Assembly: GCA_026702845.1 (NCBI GenBank)
Contig: JADCLS010000002.1
Location: 124,001-188,000, forward strand
Direction of reading: 5' to 3'
Length of the DNA stretch: 64,000 nt
Source: Candidatus Heimdallarchaeota archaeon
GTDB lineage: Archaea > Asgardarchaeota > Heimdallarchaeia > Heimdallarchaeales > Kariarchaeaceae
The notes below the pieces were generated by a model. That model was not told where the DNA came from, ran no database searches, and saw only the letters and a list, made by a program, of their open reading frames with translations. Below, piece after piece: positions 29,117 to 37,689 of the stretch (positions within the stretch are counted from its first letter, which is position 1; the number at the start of each line of letters is the position of its first letter). The translations under genes and the position numbers were made by a program.

Positions 29117-29457
29117 CTAGGAGTAGCAATTCTAGCGGATATTACCAGCAGAGAGGATAGTTGATGTCAGGCGGAACTAAAACCAGTGATTTTGGAGCAC
29201 CTAAAAGGGAAAATCATGATAGTAGTATTTTTTATAACTCTAAACTATATGTATCAAGCTCGAATACAAAAACCGCAGATGGGCTTGAATTCCCTCTTCC
29301 AGATGGTCTAAGAAATAATATAATACGAGGGGATAGTAGAGATCTTTCTGAGATTCCAGATCTCTCAATTCATTTAGTAATCACCTCACCACCATATAAT
29401 GTAACTAAAACTTATGATGATGATTTATCACTTGAGGAATATTTGGAATTGATCCAG

Positions 29458-29462
29458 AAAGT
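29458..29462. repeat. Target-site duplication, left copy (AAAGT)
   Basis: AAAGT precedes the transposon terminus TGTTTG. The same 5 bp follows the right terminus at 43411-43415. Five-bp duplications are the rule for Tn7-type transposition. One copy plus the flanks rebuilds the methyltransferase reading frame. Confidence 0.93.
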
Positions 29463-29468
29463 TGTTTG

Positions 29469-29528
29469 TTTTCAGCATTTATCATTCTGTTTTTCAGCAT
29501 TTTTTATTCTTTTCAGCATTATTTATTC
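29469..29528 (+). repeat. Left-end TnsB-site-like repeats (three 19-bp units)
   Basis: Units at 29469-29487, 29491-29509 and 29510-29528 share TTTTCAGCATT, then four variable bases, then ATTC. The first directly follows the terminal TGTTTG. The right end has the same motif in inverted orientation. This is the arrangement expected of transposase-binding sites that define Tn7 ends. Confidence 0.85.
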
Positions 29529-29563
29529 CATATATATTAGCAATTACTCAGAGGTGATACTTA

Positions 29564-30457
29564 ATGTCTAAAGGTACGAAAACTAGTGAATTTGGTGCAC
29601 CTAAAAGGGAAAATCATGATAGCACATATTTCTATGAGTCATCCATGTATGACGAATTGAAGGATGTCAGAACAGATCCTTCAGACGGTTTAGAAAATCC
29701 ATTACCGCCAGGATTGATAAATAAAATTATTTTAGGTGACAGTAGAGATTTATCTTTGATACCAGATCTTTCTCTCCATTTAGTAATAACTTCACCTCCA
29801 TACAATAGTCGAAAAATCTATGACCAAGATTTATCTTTAGGAGAGTACCTGGAACTAATAGAAAATGTTTTTTATGAGATATATCCAAAATTGGTTGATG
29901 GAGGACGGGTCGCCATTAATTTAGCAAATCTAGGGAGAAAACCATATATTCCAGTAACAGATTATGTCTCAAAAATTTTGAAGAATCTTGGATATATACA
30001 GAGAGGGGAGGTTATATGGGATAAAGGTGCAAGTGCTGGTTCATCATGCGCTTGGGGGAGTTGGATGAGTAGTTCAAATCCTGTACTTCGTGATGTCCAT
30101 GAATATATTTTGATATTCTCTAAAGGTACTCTGAAACGAAGTAAAGGAGAAAAAGGTAACACAATATCTAGAGATGAATTTATGGAATATACAAAGTCAA
30201 TTTGGAAATTTAATACTGTTTCTGCTAAGAAGATTGGTCATCCAGCTCCCTTCCCAGATGAACTTCCCTATCGATGTATCCAGCTATATTCATTTGAAGG
30301 AGATGTAATTTTTGATCCATTTATGGGAAGTGGTACCACTGGTCTTGTTGCGTTGAAAAACAATCGGAAATTCTTAGGGATTGATATTGAGGAGAAATAT
30401 GTAGATCTTGCTAATGATCGAATTGACGCTTATCTCTGCAAAACTGATATTCAATAA
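29564..30457 (+). CDS. DNA methyltransferase carried by the transposon (intact replacement copy)
   Basis: A 297-residue beta-class site-specific DNA methyltransferase, probably N4-cytosine or N6-adenine. Catalytic motif TSPPYN is at residues 76-81 and the SAM-binding motif FDPFMGSGTT lies near residue 255, the order typical of class beta. It is homologous over its full length to the host gene the element interrupts; the C-terminal two thirds are close to 80% identical by my hand comparison. A Shine-Dalgarno-like GAGGTGAT precedes ATG 29564 by 5 nt, and its first codons overlap the stop of the truncated host gene by 8 nt. Expression from the host promoter is therefore plausible. It probably replaces the activity lost by insertion. 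Confidence 0.92.
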   Translation: MSKGTKTSEFGAPKRENHDSTYFYESSMYDELKDVRTDPSDGLENPLPPGLINKIILGDSRDLSLIPDLSLHLVITSPPYNSRKIYDQDLSLGEYLELIENVFYEIYPKLVDGGRVAINLANLGRKPYIPVTDYVSKILKNLGYIQRGEVIWDKGASAGSSCAWGSWMSSSNPVLRDVHEYILIFSKGTLKRSKGEKGNTISRDEFMEYTKSIWKFNTVSAKKIGHPAPFPDELPYRCIQLYSFEGDVIFDPFMGSGTTGLVALKNNRKFLGIDIEEKYVDLANDRIDAYLCKTDIQ

Positions 30458-30565
30458 TTTTTTGAATATTTTTAAAAATCATCAATATATTTAATAAATT
30501 CAATGATGAATACAATACTAGCTCTCAAATTTAATTTAATCTCGTATTCAAAGGAAATAACATCT

Positions 30566-31836
30566 ACAGTACTTCCGAATCCTTAAACATCACCTCCTTC
30601 AATTAAAATAATGGTTAACCAATTCGATATTTGGCGTTAGCCAAATATTGAATGATGAATGCCTTCATTATCCGATTTATGCGTTTCTGCCTTGAGAGAT
30701 ATTTTTTGAAGTGAGAAATTTCATTGATATAGCGTATAATTTCCCAGATTAACTCCAACAGCAATGATATACCCCAAAAAATCCAACGCAACTGTAAATT
30801 TCGGGTGGAAGTCCTAATTTTAGGCACTCGGGCATGTCGATATGTATTTTCAATTCTGAATCTATGTTTATACAATCTGAAAATTTCTTCTTTTTTGAGC
30901 TCTGCAGAGCTCAGAAGTAGTATATTTTGATCATCTGTTTTTTCAAGTGTTGCAAAAACATTATAATTCCCTTCTCCTGGTCGGTACATCTGATGTGTGA
31001 ACACATCATCAATTGGATACTCTTTTTTAGAGCTATACCTCCCTCTTGCGATAAAATCCATCCTTAAAGAGTTTAGGTGCTGGAACACCTCTCTGCTGGC
31101 AAATCCGCCATCCATTAATACTGTCCTCACCCTAAGTTTTACTGGAGCTATCAGCTCCATTAAACGTTTGACGATCTCCTCACGAGGTTGACCTTTGAAA
31201 TTCACTGCAAAAGCGATGGTTATCGGATTTGAAAGGTGTTTTCCCCATTTTACAATTGAGATCGTTCCTGTTCTAAAAACAAGTCTTGATTTGGCAGATT
31301 TATCCTTCTTCGGTCCAACCATTGTAATTCTCCGACCCTCATCGTCTATTAATGCCTTCCCAAAGAATTCCTCATCATGAAGATCCAGAGCTAGTACAAC
31401 TCTGGATCTCCTATGCCTGAAGAATGGCAATTTCATTGCCATTTGCTGTAATATGACCGAAATTTGTTCTTCTATTTCAGCCATTACTAATTCATCATAT
31501 TTTTGATGCAAGATCCTCATAATCGTATCTTCTGAGGGGATTACCCCTGAAGAGGTTTCTCTCTGCATAGTTGCGATATCTTCCACAGAAGTTTGTTCCA
31601 AGGCTGCAAGAACTAATAATTTGAATATATCCTTGTGTGAGAAATACCTTGTATTTCCCACCCAAAATTGTGCATTGTCCAATGCACAATCGATGATTTT
31701 TTGTGTGTTCAATTTTGATTTTCTTTGGTGTTCGGGTTTCATTTCTACAAATTTAAAATCTGGGCACCATTTTTGAATCTTTTTAATCTAGCAATTTATT
31801 TTATCAAATAATTAACTAGGTTTTCGCGACTACTGT
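30566..31836. mobile_element. Putative ISH3-like insertion sequence within the transposon cargo
   Basis: Candidate terminal inverted repeats at 30566-30586 and 31816-31836 both begin ACAGTA when read inward and match at 14 of 21 positions by hand. They enclose a single transposase gene, giving a 1,271-bp element. No clean target duplication is seen: CATCT on the left, CTACT on the right. The ends are a proposal; the presence of an IS is well supported by the transposase. Confidence 0.6.
30615..31742 (-). CDS. DDE transposase, ISH3/IS4-like
   Basis: A 375-residue transposase. Catalytic acidic residues are visible in LALDLHDEEF, VLMDGGFASREVF and the Y-x2-R-x3-E-x6-R block of YKHRFRIENTYRHAR. 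The N-terminal helical part (KDIFKLLVLAALEQTSVEDI) and length fit the archaeal ISH3 group. It would move the 1.27-kb insertion sequence, not the Tn7-like element. It is intact, so the insertion may be recent. Confidence 0.85.
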   Translation of the reverse strand: MKPEHQRKSKLNTQKIIDCALDNAQFWVGNTRYFSHKDIFKLLVLAALEQTSVEDIATMQRETSSGVIPSEDTIMRILHQKYDELVMAEIEEQISVILQQMAMKLPFFRHRRSRVVLALDLHDEEFFGKALIDDEGRRITMVGPKKDKSAKSRLVFRTGTISIVKWGKHLSNPITIAFAVNFKGQPREEIVKRLMELIAPVKLRVRTVLMDGGFASREVFQHLNSLRMDFIARGRYSSKKEYPIDDVFTHQMYRPGEGNYNVFATLEKTDDQNILLLSSAELKKEEIFRLYKHRFRIENTYRHARVPKIRTSTRNLQLRWIFWGISLLLELIWEIIRYINEISHFKKYLSRQKRINRIMKAFIIQYLANAKYRIG

Positions 31837-32091
31837 CTACTGTTTATTTAGTGGGAAAAGTTTTATTGCTTTCAAGCAAAATAATAAATGCATGCATGGG
31901 GCAATATCAATCCAATTGTACATTTAGAAGATATCTAATTGTAAATAGGTAAGTATAATAGATTCAAGTATAATATCTCTATATTGTATTTATTCCAAAA
32001 GGTGAGTGCTAACCAGTATCCTGTCACTTTACTGCTACCATTTATTTTATACTAAGTGGTTTAAATTGTATAGTCATGATAAGTTATACTC
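31837..32091. other. Gene-free stretch between insertion sequence and cargo protein gene
   Basis: About 255 bp with no open frame of note. Together with the end of the insertion sequence, the gap from the transposase start to the next gene is 349 bp. AT-rich runs such as TTTATTTTATACT near 32042 could hold the promoter of the large cargo protein. Confidence 0.45.
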
Positions 32092-35000
32092 ATGAAAAAA
32101 TTAGAAATATTATCCATATTTTTAGTTGTTATTATATCGTTTACTGCATATGCAAATATCGAAAGCGCAAATCTTATTGCAGAAAATGTGTACAATATGA
32201 ATGATAATGATAATAACAATATAGATAACACAAATGAATTTGAAGATTTTGATGATCATTCTGAAATTGATGATGATCAATCGAATGTATTGCAGAGTAG
32301 TATTGAATTAGATGGTAGTACAGATTATTTTTATCACTGTGAGGTAGCCTTTAATTGCATGCATGTAAATTCACCATCGACTGGAGGTGAACCGCAGACA
32401 TTGAATCAAGTACCAGGACTATTCCAAGCTTATAGTATTTTATTAGCAGAATATGCACTGGTGCGTGCTGACCCTGCCTATACTGTAACGAATGAAAAAC
32501 TATGGGGATTTGGGTCATCTCCATTTAAGGGGACATCATGGGAAGGTGTCATAAGTCCAGCAAGTACTACTTTTATGCCGATAGTTTCGACAAGAGAGAG
32601 GCTTCAGATACCACAATCAGGAACTTACGTAAGGTATAACGGGGCACCACAACCCCATATGTTAGAGGAATTTCCCCCTAAATTTAATGGAGAAGAATTA
32701 TATTACTTATATTTCACTGCAATAGCCTCGAATGGCCATAACCCTCCAGTGTATTTAGGTGATGGTGAGGGAGTCGTACCAGATACCGTGGTGAGATTTG
32801 CTATGCCATATGATCGTGATAAAGACGATCCAGAATTACTTGTTGAAGTAATATCAGAGGGACAATTGGGCTGGAACCCATTAATGATATATGATCTTAA
32901 TTATGATTCCTCTACAGAGCCTGCATACCCAATAATTATTTTTGATGACTATGGTAAAGCAGTAATTCCAAGTCAGCCTTGGTTATTACCTGATGCTTGG
33001 GATGAAACAATTGAACCCCAATTAGTGCATCTAAACTATTACCATACGCAATTCACAATAGAAGATGCGTTGGAGGCTGTCGTATCAATTTACAGAAAGT
33101 CTAAGGACTTTTCAGATTCAATATTGACTGAGATATTTTTACGTCAATCTGAATATCATTTTTCGTTTGGTGCACAGGATACAGAAACATCTATAATGTA
33201 TATAGTGGAATTTGCACATGATTATGCACGAACTGTATCATTTATGAATGAAAGGTTTCCATCAACATCGACTAATTACATAATCCCATCTAATACTTGG
33301 AATATGGTATGGGCAGATCCGGCAGTGCCAGTCTCCCCTGATTGGAATACTCTGCAGACGCTAAGTACAGATCCTATAACAGAGACAGTAGATACATACC
33401 AGGATGGTTTGCAGATGATATGGGATGCAAATCATCAATGTCTTGATTTGTCGTGCATGGTTTATCCAAATGCATACTCAGATGTAGTTGGTAAAGAAAT
33501 GGTGTATTTTGTGCAAACACTGAGTGGTGGAATTATAAACAAAGTTAAAAAAGTAATAAATTGGTTAACTAGTAATAATGATGATGGAGACGACGGAGGA
33601 GACGATGGTAATGGTGGAACCGTAACAGTGGTGCCCACACCGGCATGGCAAACCCAATCTACAGCTAATGTGATTAGGTCCCCTACTCGTCCGATCAATC
33701 CACCAATGACATTTTTTGAAATTTTCATTCTTGTGTTGGCTGTTATATTAGGCTTGATGGTGATTGGTGCGGTTCTATACTATGGTGGAGGAGCATTGCT
33801 CGGAGGAGCTGGGAGTTTAGGAGTTCCAGCATTAGTTGGATTGATAATAATATTGGCAATTCCAGCTGTCGCTTCAATGGACGCTTCTGAATTAGCATCA
33901 TATGGAATTACTGGATATGATTATGATACTGATAACGATAACCTGCCAGATTGGTATGAAGTAAATCATGGATTGTCAGATCCGACAATACCAAACAGGG
34001 ATGAATTAGAACAATATGAGAACAATTTCTTATTAACTGAAGTACCATTATGGGATATTGGTACGCCATCATCATGGAGTGTTTCAGGTGCCAAAAAGCA
34101 TGAAGGACCATATTCGTTAGAGATGAAAAGTTCCACAACTAAAACCTATGAAATAATAAGAATAACTTCATTGGATAATGTTAACACAATAGAAGCGTGG
34201 GTATACATGAAAAGTACGAATTATGGTATGCCAACACTATATCTTGGAGTAGAATCAATAGATCAGTCTCAAGGTCTCCCAATCGAAAGTGGTTATATGT
34301 GGAGACATTATAAGGATCATATGACGCTATATAAGGTTACACCTAATGGAATGGGTAGTGGGATAATGACAGATCTTGGAGAATATTACACAGGGTATAA
34401 GGCAAACTCCTGGTTCCATATAAAATTAGAAACATCAGGAAATGAAGCAAGGGCATGGTATTCTACTTCTGCAGCTTTTACTGAAATACCACAAAGAACA
34501 TATGTATCCGCAGATAATATTCCACTTGCAAATGGAGCTATAAGTGGTAGAGTACTGGGTACTTATTATCCGGTATATTTTGATGAATTAAAATTGCAAT
34601 CAGAAGGAAACCAGTATAAATACAATACTGGATTTAATTCTGCTCCAAAAACATGTGCACCTATTGAATTATATACTTGCTCAGGTTTTGATTCCAGAAA
34701 TAATGTTGGTGGAGATGAGCAATATACAATAACTACCTATGATGGCAGAACTGTAATGAGGTCCGTGGAAGACTACTCTGAAAGTACATATAGAATGATA
34801 GATCATAATAGGGTGGGAACTGATATGTCAGTGGAAACATCGTTCAGGGTAACCAATCAATATAAAACAGTTGGTTTAGCCGTTAGGGTATCCAATCCTG
34901 GAGGTGTACGAGATGGTTGGAATAGATGGGATATGGGTGATATTCCACATACTTTCCACGTAAAAAATGCATATGGGGCATTCTTTTATAAAAGTGAATT

Positions 35001-35859
35001 GCGATTGTACCGCATTGGTGCATATAAATTCGCAGAGAATTTAAAATCGGTGACCTTACCATCAGCGATACATAGTGGATGGAAATATGTAAAGATGCAG
35101 ATAGTCGGGAATAATATAAAAGTTTGGTACTCTTCATCAAGTGATTATGGATCACCAATTTTAGAGTATAATATTGGAATGGATCAAACGAAATTGATTG
35201 CGGGATCCACCGGTGTGTTTTTTAGAAAGTTAACTTCTTCTGCATATGGATATACACATTTTGATACATTTGAAACATCACCTATCATAGGAAACATGGC
35301 AACATGGGATGATGTTGCGTTTGAAGGGGAAGCGGTATCTTTTAGGCCATGGGATTTAGTTGATTTGACACCTAATATAAATTCTGCATATGGAACCATC
35401 TATATGCAGCAATCAAATGTTGAAGAATTAATGATGTCATTTACATTCCTATCAGCTGCCACTTATGGCACCACTGGTGCAGATGCAGTATATGCCTATC
35501 TCTGGGGTGCAGGCACATTCAGTTCTGAAGACGATACTACAGGTGGAGTACTTATTTCAGTGGATTATTGGGCAGATACTTTCTCCATTAAAAAATCAGG
35601 ATCTGTCTTGTCATCAATCTCAATAAGTGAAGTGAGTAATGGACAAATGCATACGGTTGATATTCAAGCGAAGCGCACAGGTGATATAATTGAGCTTAAA
35701 GTATCTTTAGACAATGTTGTAATGGTAAATGTTTGCTACGATTATTCTGGAGGCTCGTTAGGGAATTATTTTGGGATAGGTGCACGGACAGGCGGATATT
35801 GTTCTCATAATCAATTATTTGATATATTATTTATGATGGATAAGAGCTACATATCTTAA
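32092..35859 (+). CDS. Large secreted/membrane-anchored LamG-like cargo protein
   Basis: A 1255-residue protein. A signal peptide-like start (LEILSIFLVVIISFTAYA) is followed by an Asn/Asp-rich acidic stretch at residues about 36-66. Residues about 70-500 are a globular region without a recognised domain. Two hydrophobic segments lie at about 541-600. A calcium-loop-like DTDNDNLPDWYE (about 611) as in thrombospondin type-3 repeats follows. The rest appears to hold three concanavalin/LamG-like beta-sandwiches (for example WDIGTPSSWSVSG and SVETSFRVTN). It is probably a cell-surface protein. It lies in the transposon cargo and its function there is unknown. Confidence 0.7.
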   Translation: MKKLEILSIFLVVIISFTAYANIESANLIAENVYNMNDNDNNNIDNTNEFEDFDDHSEIDDDQSNVLQSSIELDGSTDYFYHCEVAFNCMHVNSPSTGGEPQTLNQVPGLFQAYSILLAEYALVRADPAYTVTNEKLWGFGSSPFKGTSWEGVISPASTTFMPIVSTRERLQIPQSGTYVRYNGAPQPHMLEEFPPKFNGEELYYLYFTAIASNGHNPPVYLGDGEGVVPDTVVRFAMPYDRDKDDPELLVEVISEGQLGWNPLMIYDLNYDSSTEPAYPIIIFDDYGKAVIPSQPWLLPDAWDETIEPQLVHLNYYHTQFTIEDALEAVVSIYRKSKDFSDSILTEIFLRQSEYHFSFGAQDTETSIMYIVEFAHDYARTVSFMNERFPSTSTNYIIPSNTWNMVWADPAVPVSPDWNTLQTLSTDPITETVDTYQDGLQMIWDANHQCLDLSCMVYPNAYSDVVGKEMVYFVQTLSGGIINKVKKVINWLTSNNDDGDDGGDDGNGGTVTVVPTPAWQTQSTANVIRSPTRPINPPMTFFEIFILVLAVILGLMVIGAVLYYGGGALLGGAGSLGVPALVGLIIILAIPAVASMDASELASYGITGYDYDTDNDNLPDWYEVNHGLSDPTIPNRDELEQYENNFLLTEVPLWDIGTPSSWSVSGAKKHEGPYSLEMKSSTTKTYEIIRITSLDNVNTIEAWVYMKSTNYGMPTLYLGVESIDQSQGLPIESGYMWRHYKDHMTLYKVTPNGMGSGIMTDLGEYYTGYKANSWFHIKLETSGNEARAWYSTSAAFTEIPQRTYVSADNIPLANGAISGRVLGTYYPVYFDELKLQSEGNQYKYNTGFNSAPKTCAPIELYTCSGFDSRNNVGGDEQYTITTYDGRTVMRSVEDYSESTYRMIDHNRVGTDMSVETSFRVTNQYKTVGLAVRVSNPGGVRDGWNRWDMGDIPHTFHVKNAYGAFFYKSELRLYRIGAYKFAENLKSVTLPSAIHSGWKYVKMQIVGNNIKVWYSSSSDYGSPILEYNIGMDQTKLIAGSTGVFFRKLTSSAYGYTHFDTFETSPIIGNMATWDDVAFEGEAVSFRPWDLVDLTPNINSAYGTIYMQQSNVEELMMSFTFLSAATYGTTGADAVYAYLWGAGTFSSEDDTTGGVLISVDYWADTFSIKKSGSVLSSISISEVSNGQMHTVDIQAKRTGDIIELKVSLDNVVMVNVCYDYSGGSLGNYFGIGARTGGYCSHNQLFDILFMMDKSYIS

Positions 35860-35937
35860 TGTGTAGAGGTTCAAAAATAAAAAAACCAAATAAAGATTTA
35901 AAACATTATGAGTAATTCAAAATAATAAGATAATTGT

Positions 35938-36507
35938 ATGTTTGATCTGATAGCAATACATTTGATGATAGTATATCTATTATTAATTATTAATTATGAA
36001 TTAGGGAGGAAAATAGAACGCAATGGATTGTGGTATCAATATAATGTAGGAAAAATATTAATCTCTGGAAGGAAGCGAGAGTATACATCTCGGATAATAT
36101 ATGCAATAGCACAAGTATTATTCGTTCATTTGATATGGGGAGTAAGTGAATTCTATACTTTAATATTCGATAATTTGTCCAATACATACCAAGAACTATT
36201 ACATGTGTTATTTTACAATGTTGGTATAGTAGTATGGGGAACAATAATTTTGTCTTATGTAATGCTTATTATGATGCAGGTAATGGTTTTAATGAGAGGG
36301 AATGGTAATCAGACCTCCCCACCAACCAAATCAATTTCTATACGTAAATATCATATCTGGGGTATATCCTGGTTAATGGCAACCATATTATTACAAGATC
36401 TGTTTTATATGGGGGGGATCTTGTCTGCTGTATTAGTAATACCAAGAGCAATTAATATTTCGGACATATCATTAAGGAATTTAAATACTGACGTGGAGAA
36501 TGATTGA
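35938..36507 (+). CDS. Small multi-pass membrane protein (transposon cargo)
   Basis: A 189-residue protein with about four hydrophobic segments, including residues 1-22, 50-80, 95-120 and 135-170. No motif is recognised. Its stop overlaps the next gene by 8 nt, indicating co-translation with the cysteine-motif protein that follows. It lies 78 bp after the large secreted protein, so the three may form one cargo operon. Confidence 0.6.
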   Translation: MFDLIAIHLMIVYLLLIINYELGRKIERNGLWYQYNVGKILISGRKREYTSRIIYAIAQVLFVHLIWGVSEFYTLIFDNLSNTYQELLHVLFYNVGIVVWGTIILSYVMLIMMQVMVLMRGNGNQTSPPTKSISIRKYHIWGISWLMATILLQDLFYMGGILSAVLVIPRAINISDISLRNLNTDVEND

Positions 36508-37099
36508 AATGAAAGATACAAAATACGCAAGTCGTCGTATCGAAAAAGAAGATGTTGCGTTTGATGGAAAATATTTTCGACATAAAACATGCAAAATAAA
36601 AGAAAAATCGAAACTTAAGCGTAATTTATATATGTATAAATGCATGTCCTGTGGAATGGTAGGCTATGCAGATATCTTAATTAAACAAATACGGGATCAA
36701 GTATCGATGAATTTTTATCCTGCTATATTTGAAAAATTAAAAAAGGCAGGAGTGGCCAGTGGAAATGAAATTAAGTTGATTGATGGGAGAGATGAATTAA
36801 TTAATTACTTTTATGCCAATGACTTAAATGCGGATATTTATATGCATTTCAATAATCTATTTTTAAAATGTAAAGGTATTGGAAAATATGATGTATATAC
36901 TATATATGAAGATCATAACAAAAACGAAGTGTATCTACAATATGTGAGACAATGGATTTTAGATCCTGACAATCAAAAACATCAAGAAACGGTATGGCAG
37001 TGGCTTAAAATAATAGATTCGATAACTTGGAATTATGGACACCCGAAGTCACCATGGACACCATTTAGATCCAAAGAATTTGAAGAGTATTCATTCTAA
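36500..37099 (+). CDS. Unknown cargo protein with a CxxC motif
   Basis: A 199-residue soluble protein. A likely metal site is formed by HKTC and CMSCGMVGY near residues 28-55. The later part is helical and aromatic-rich (YVRQWILDPDNQKHQETVWQWL) without a named domain. Its start lies inside the end of the preceding membrane-protein gene (8-nt overlap). I do not recognise the family. Confidence 0.55.
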   Translation: MIEMKDTKYASRRIEKEDVAFDGKYFRHKTCKIKEKSKLKRNLYMYKCMSCGMVGYADILIKQIRDQVSMNFYPAIFEKLKKAGVASGNEIKLIDGRDELINYFYANDLNADIYMHFNNLFLKCKGIGKYDVYTIYEDHNKNEVYLQYVRQWILDPDNQKHQETVWQWLKIIDSITWNYGHPKSPWTPFRSKEFEEYSF

Positions 37100-37150
37100 G
37101 AATACTCTTTTTAAATAATTAGCATAATTATCAGTCGATGGGAGAACAAG

Positions 37151-37270
37151 TGTATAATATGGGTTAAAGGTACAAGTGCAGGTTAATCTTGTGCTTGGGC
37201 TTCTTGGTGTAGCTCCGATTCATGAAATTGTTAAGAGAAATGAGTAATTAACTATAACCGCTGAAAACTA
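37151..37270 (+). pseudogene. Decayed third copy of the DNA methyltransferase
   Basis: Translated from 37151 the sequence reads CIIWVKGTSAG, a stop, then SCAWASWCSS, matching the methyltransferase segment IIWDKGASAGSSxAWGSW. A second match, VKRN...TITAEN, corresponds to the KRNxxxxxxTITRDE block further on, with the intervening 20 or so residues deleted. Stop codons and the deletion show that it is non-functional. Its residues agree with both other copies. It is inside the transposon cargo, on the same strand as both other copies. Confidence 0.7.
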
Positions 37271-37283
37271 ACCATTCACATGA

Positions 37284-37535
37284 CTAGACCGGAATACAGT
37301 TTTCAAACTCAAAATCCCAGTCATCTATTGGAGAGCCTGCAGGATATTCAACACCATCAGCTTTTACTACCAATAGATTACTACATGTACATTCTATATG
37401 AGCCTCATATATGACTGATATCTCAGAACCCATTGCTCTGTCATCAATTTCAAATGAGTCAATATGTACCCAGTTTTTCATTATATGTTTTTTTGAACAT
37501 TTCTCACACTTTACTTCTATTTGACCAATATACAT
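37284..37535 (-). CDS. Small CxxC protein (transposon cargo)
   Basis: An 83-residue protein with CEKC and later CTC cysteines, possibly a zinc site, and an acidic C-terminus. A strong Shine-Dalgarno-like AGGAGGAAA lies about 10 nt before the ATG at 37535, unusual in this window and supporting the start. It is transcribed in the same direction as the tns operon, 154 bp downstream of its last gene. No family is recognised. Confidence 0.55.
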   Translation of the reverse strand: MYIGQIEVKCEKCSKKHIMKNWVHIDSFEIDDRAMGSEISVIYEAHIECTCSNLLVVKADGVEYPAGSPIDDWDFEFENCIPV

Positions 37536-37689
37536 TGTTAGAGTTTCCTCCTAATAAATGATAGTAATAAATGTATAATTTAAGTTTTCTCCAAATCATT
37601 AACACCTCTGTTCACCTCCAACCTACATAACTAGTTAGTGAATCTTAAGTACGTATCAAACTAGCTCAAGTATTGAAGAATACAGGATA

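Larger units (their letters stand above)
29164..29571 (+). pseudogene. 5' fragment of DNA methyltransferase gene, cut by Tn7-like insertion
   Basis: The first 99 codons and the first two bases of codon 100 (29164-29462) encode the N-terminus of a beta-class DNA methyltransferase, including LVITSPPYN, the catalytic motif IV. At 29463 the reading frame enters the transposon left end and continues 109 nt to a stop at 29571, giving a 135-residue product with a non-homologous hydrophobic tail. The missing 3' part resumes at 43416. Joining 29164-29462 to 43416-44013 restores an open frame of 298 codons that matches the 297-residue transposon copy along its whole length. Confidence 0.92.

Noticed and set aside
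31824..31829. Third TCGCGA as a methyltransferase operator
   Set aside because: It lies within the terminal repeat of the insertion sequence, so its presence is explained otherwise.
30561..31841. Target duplication of the internal insertion sequence
   Set aside because: CATCT and CTACT do not match, so no duplication is claimed.
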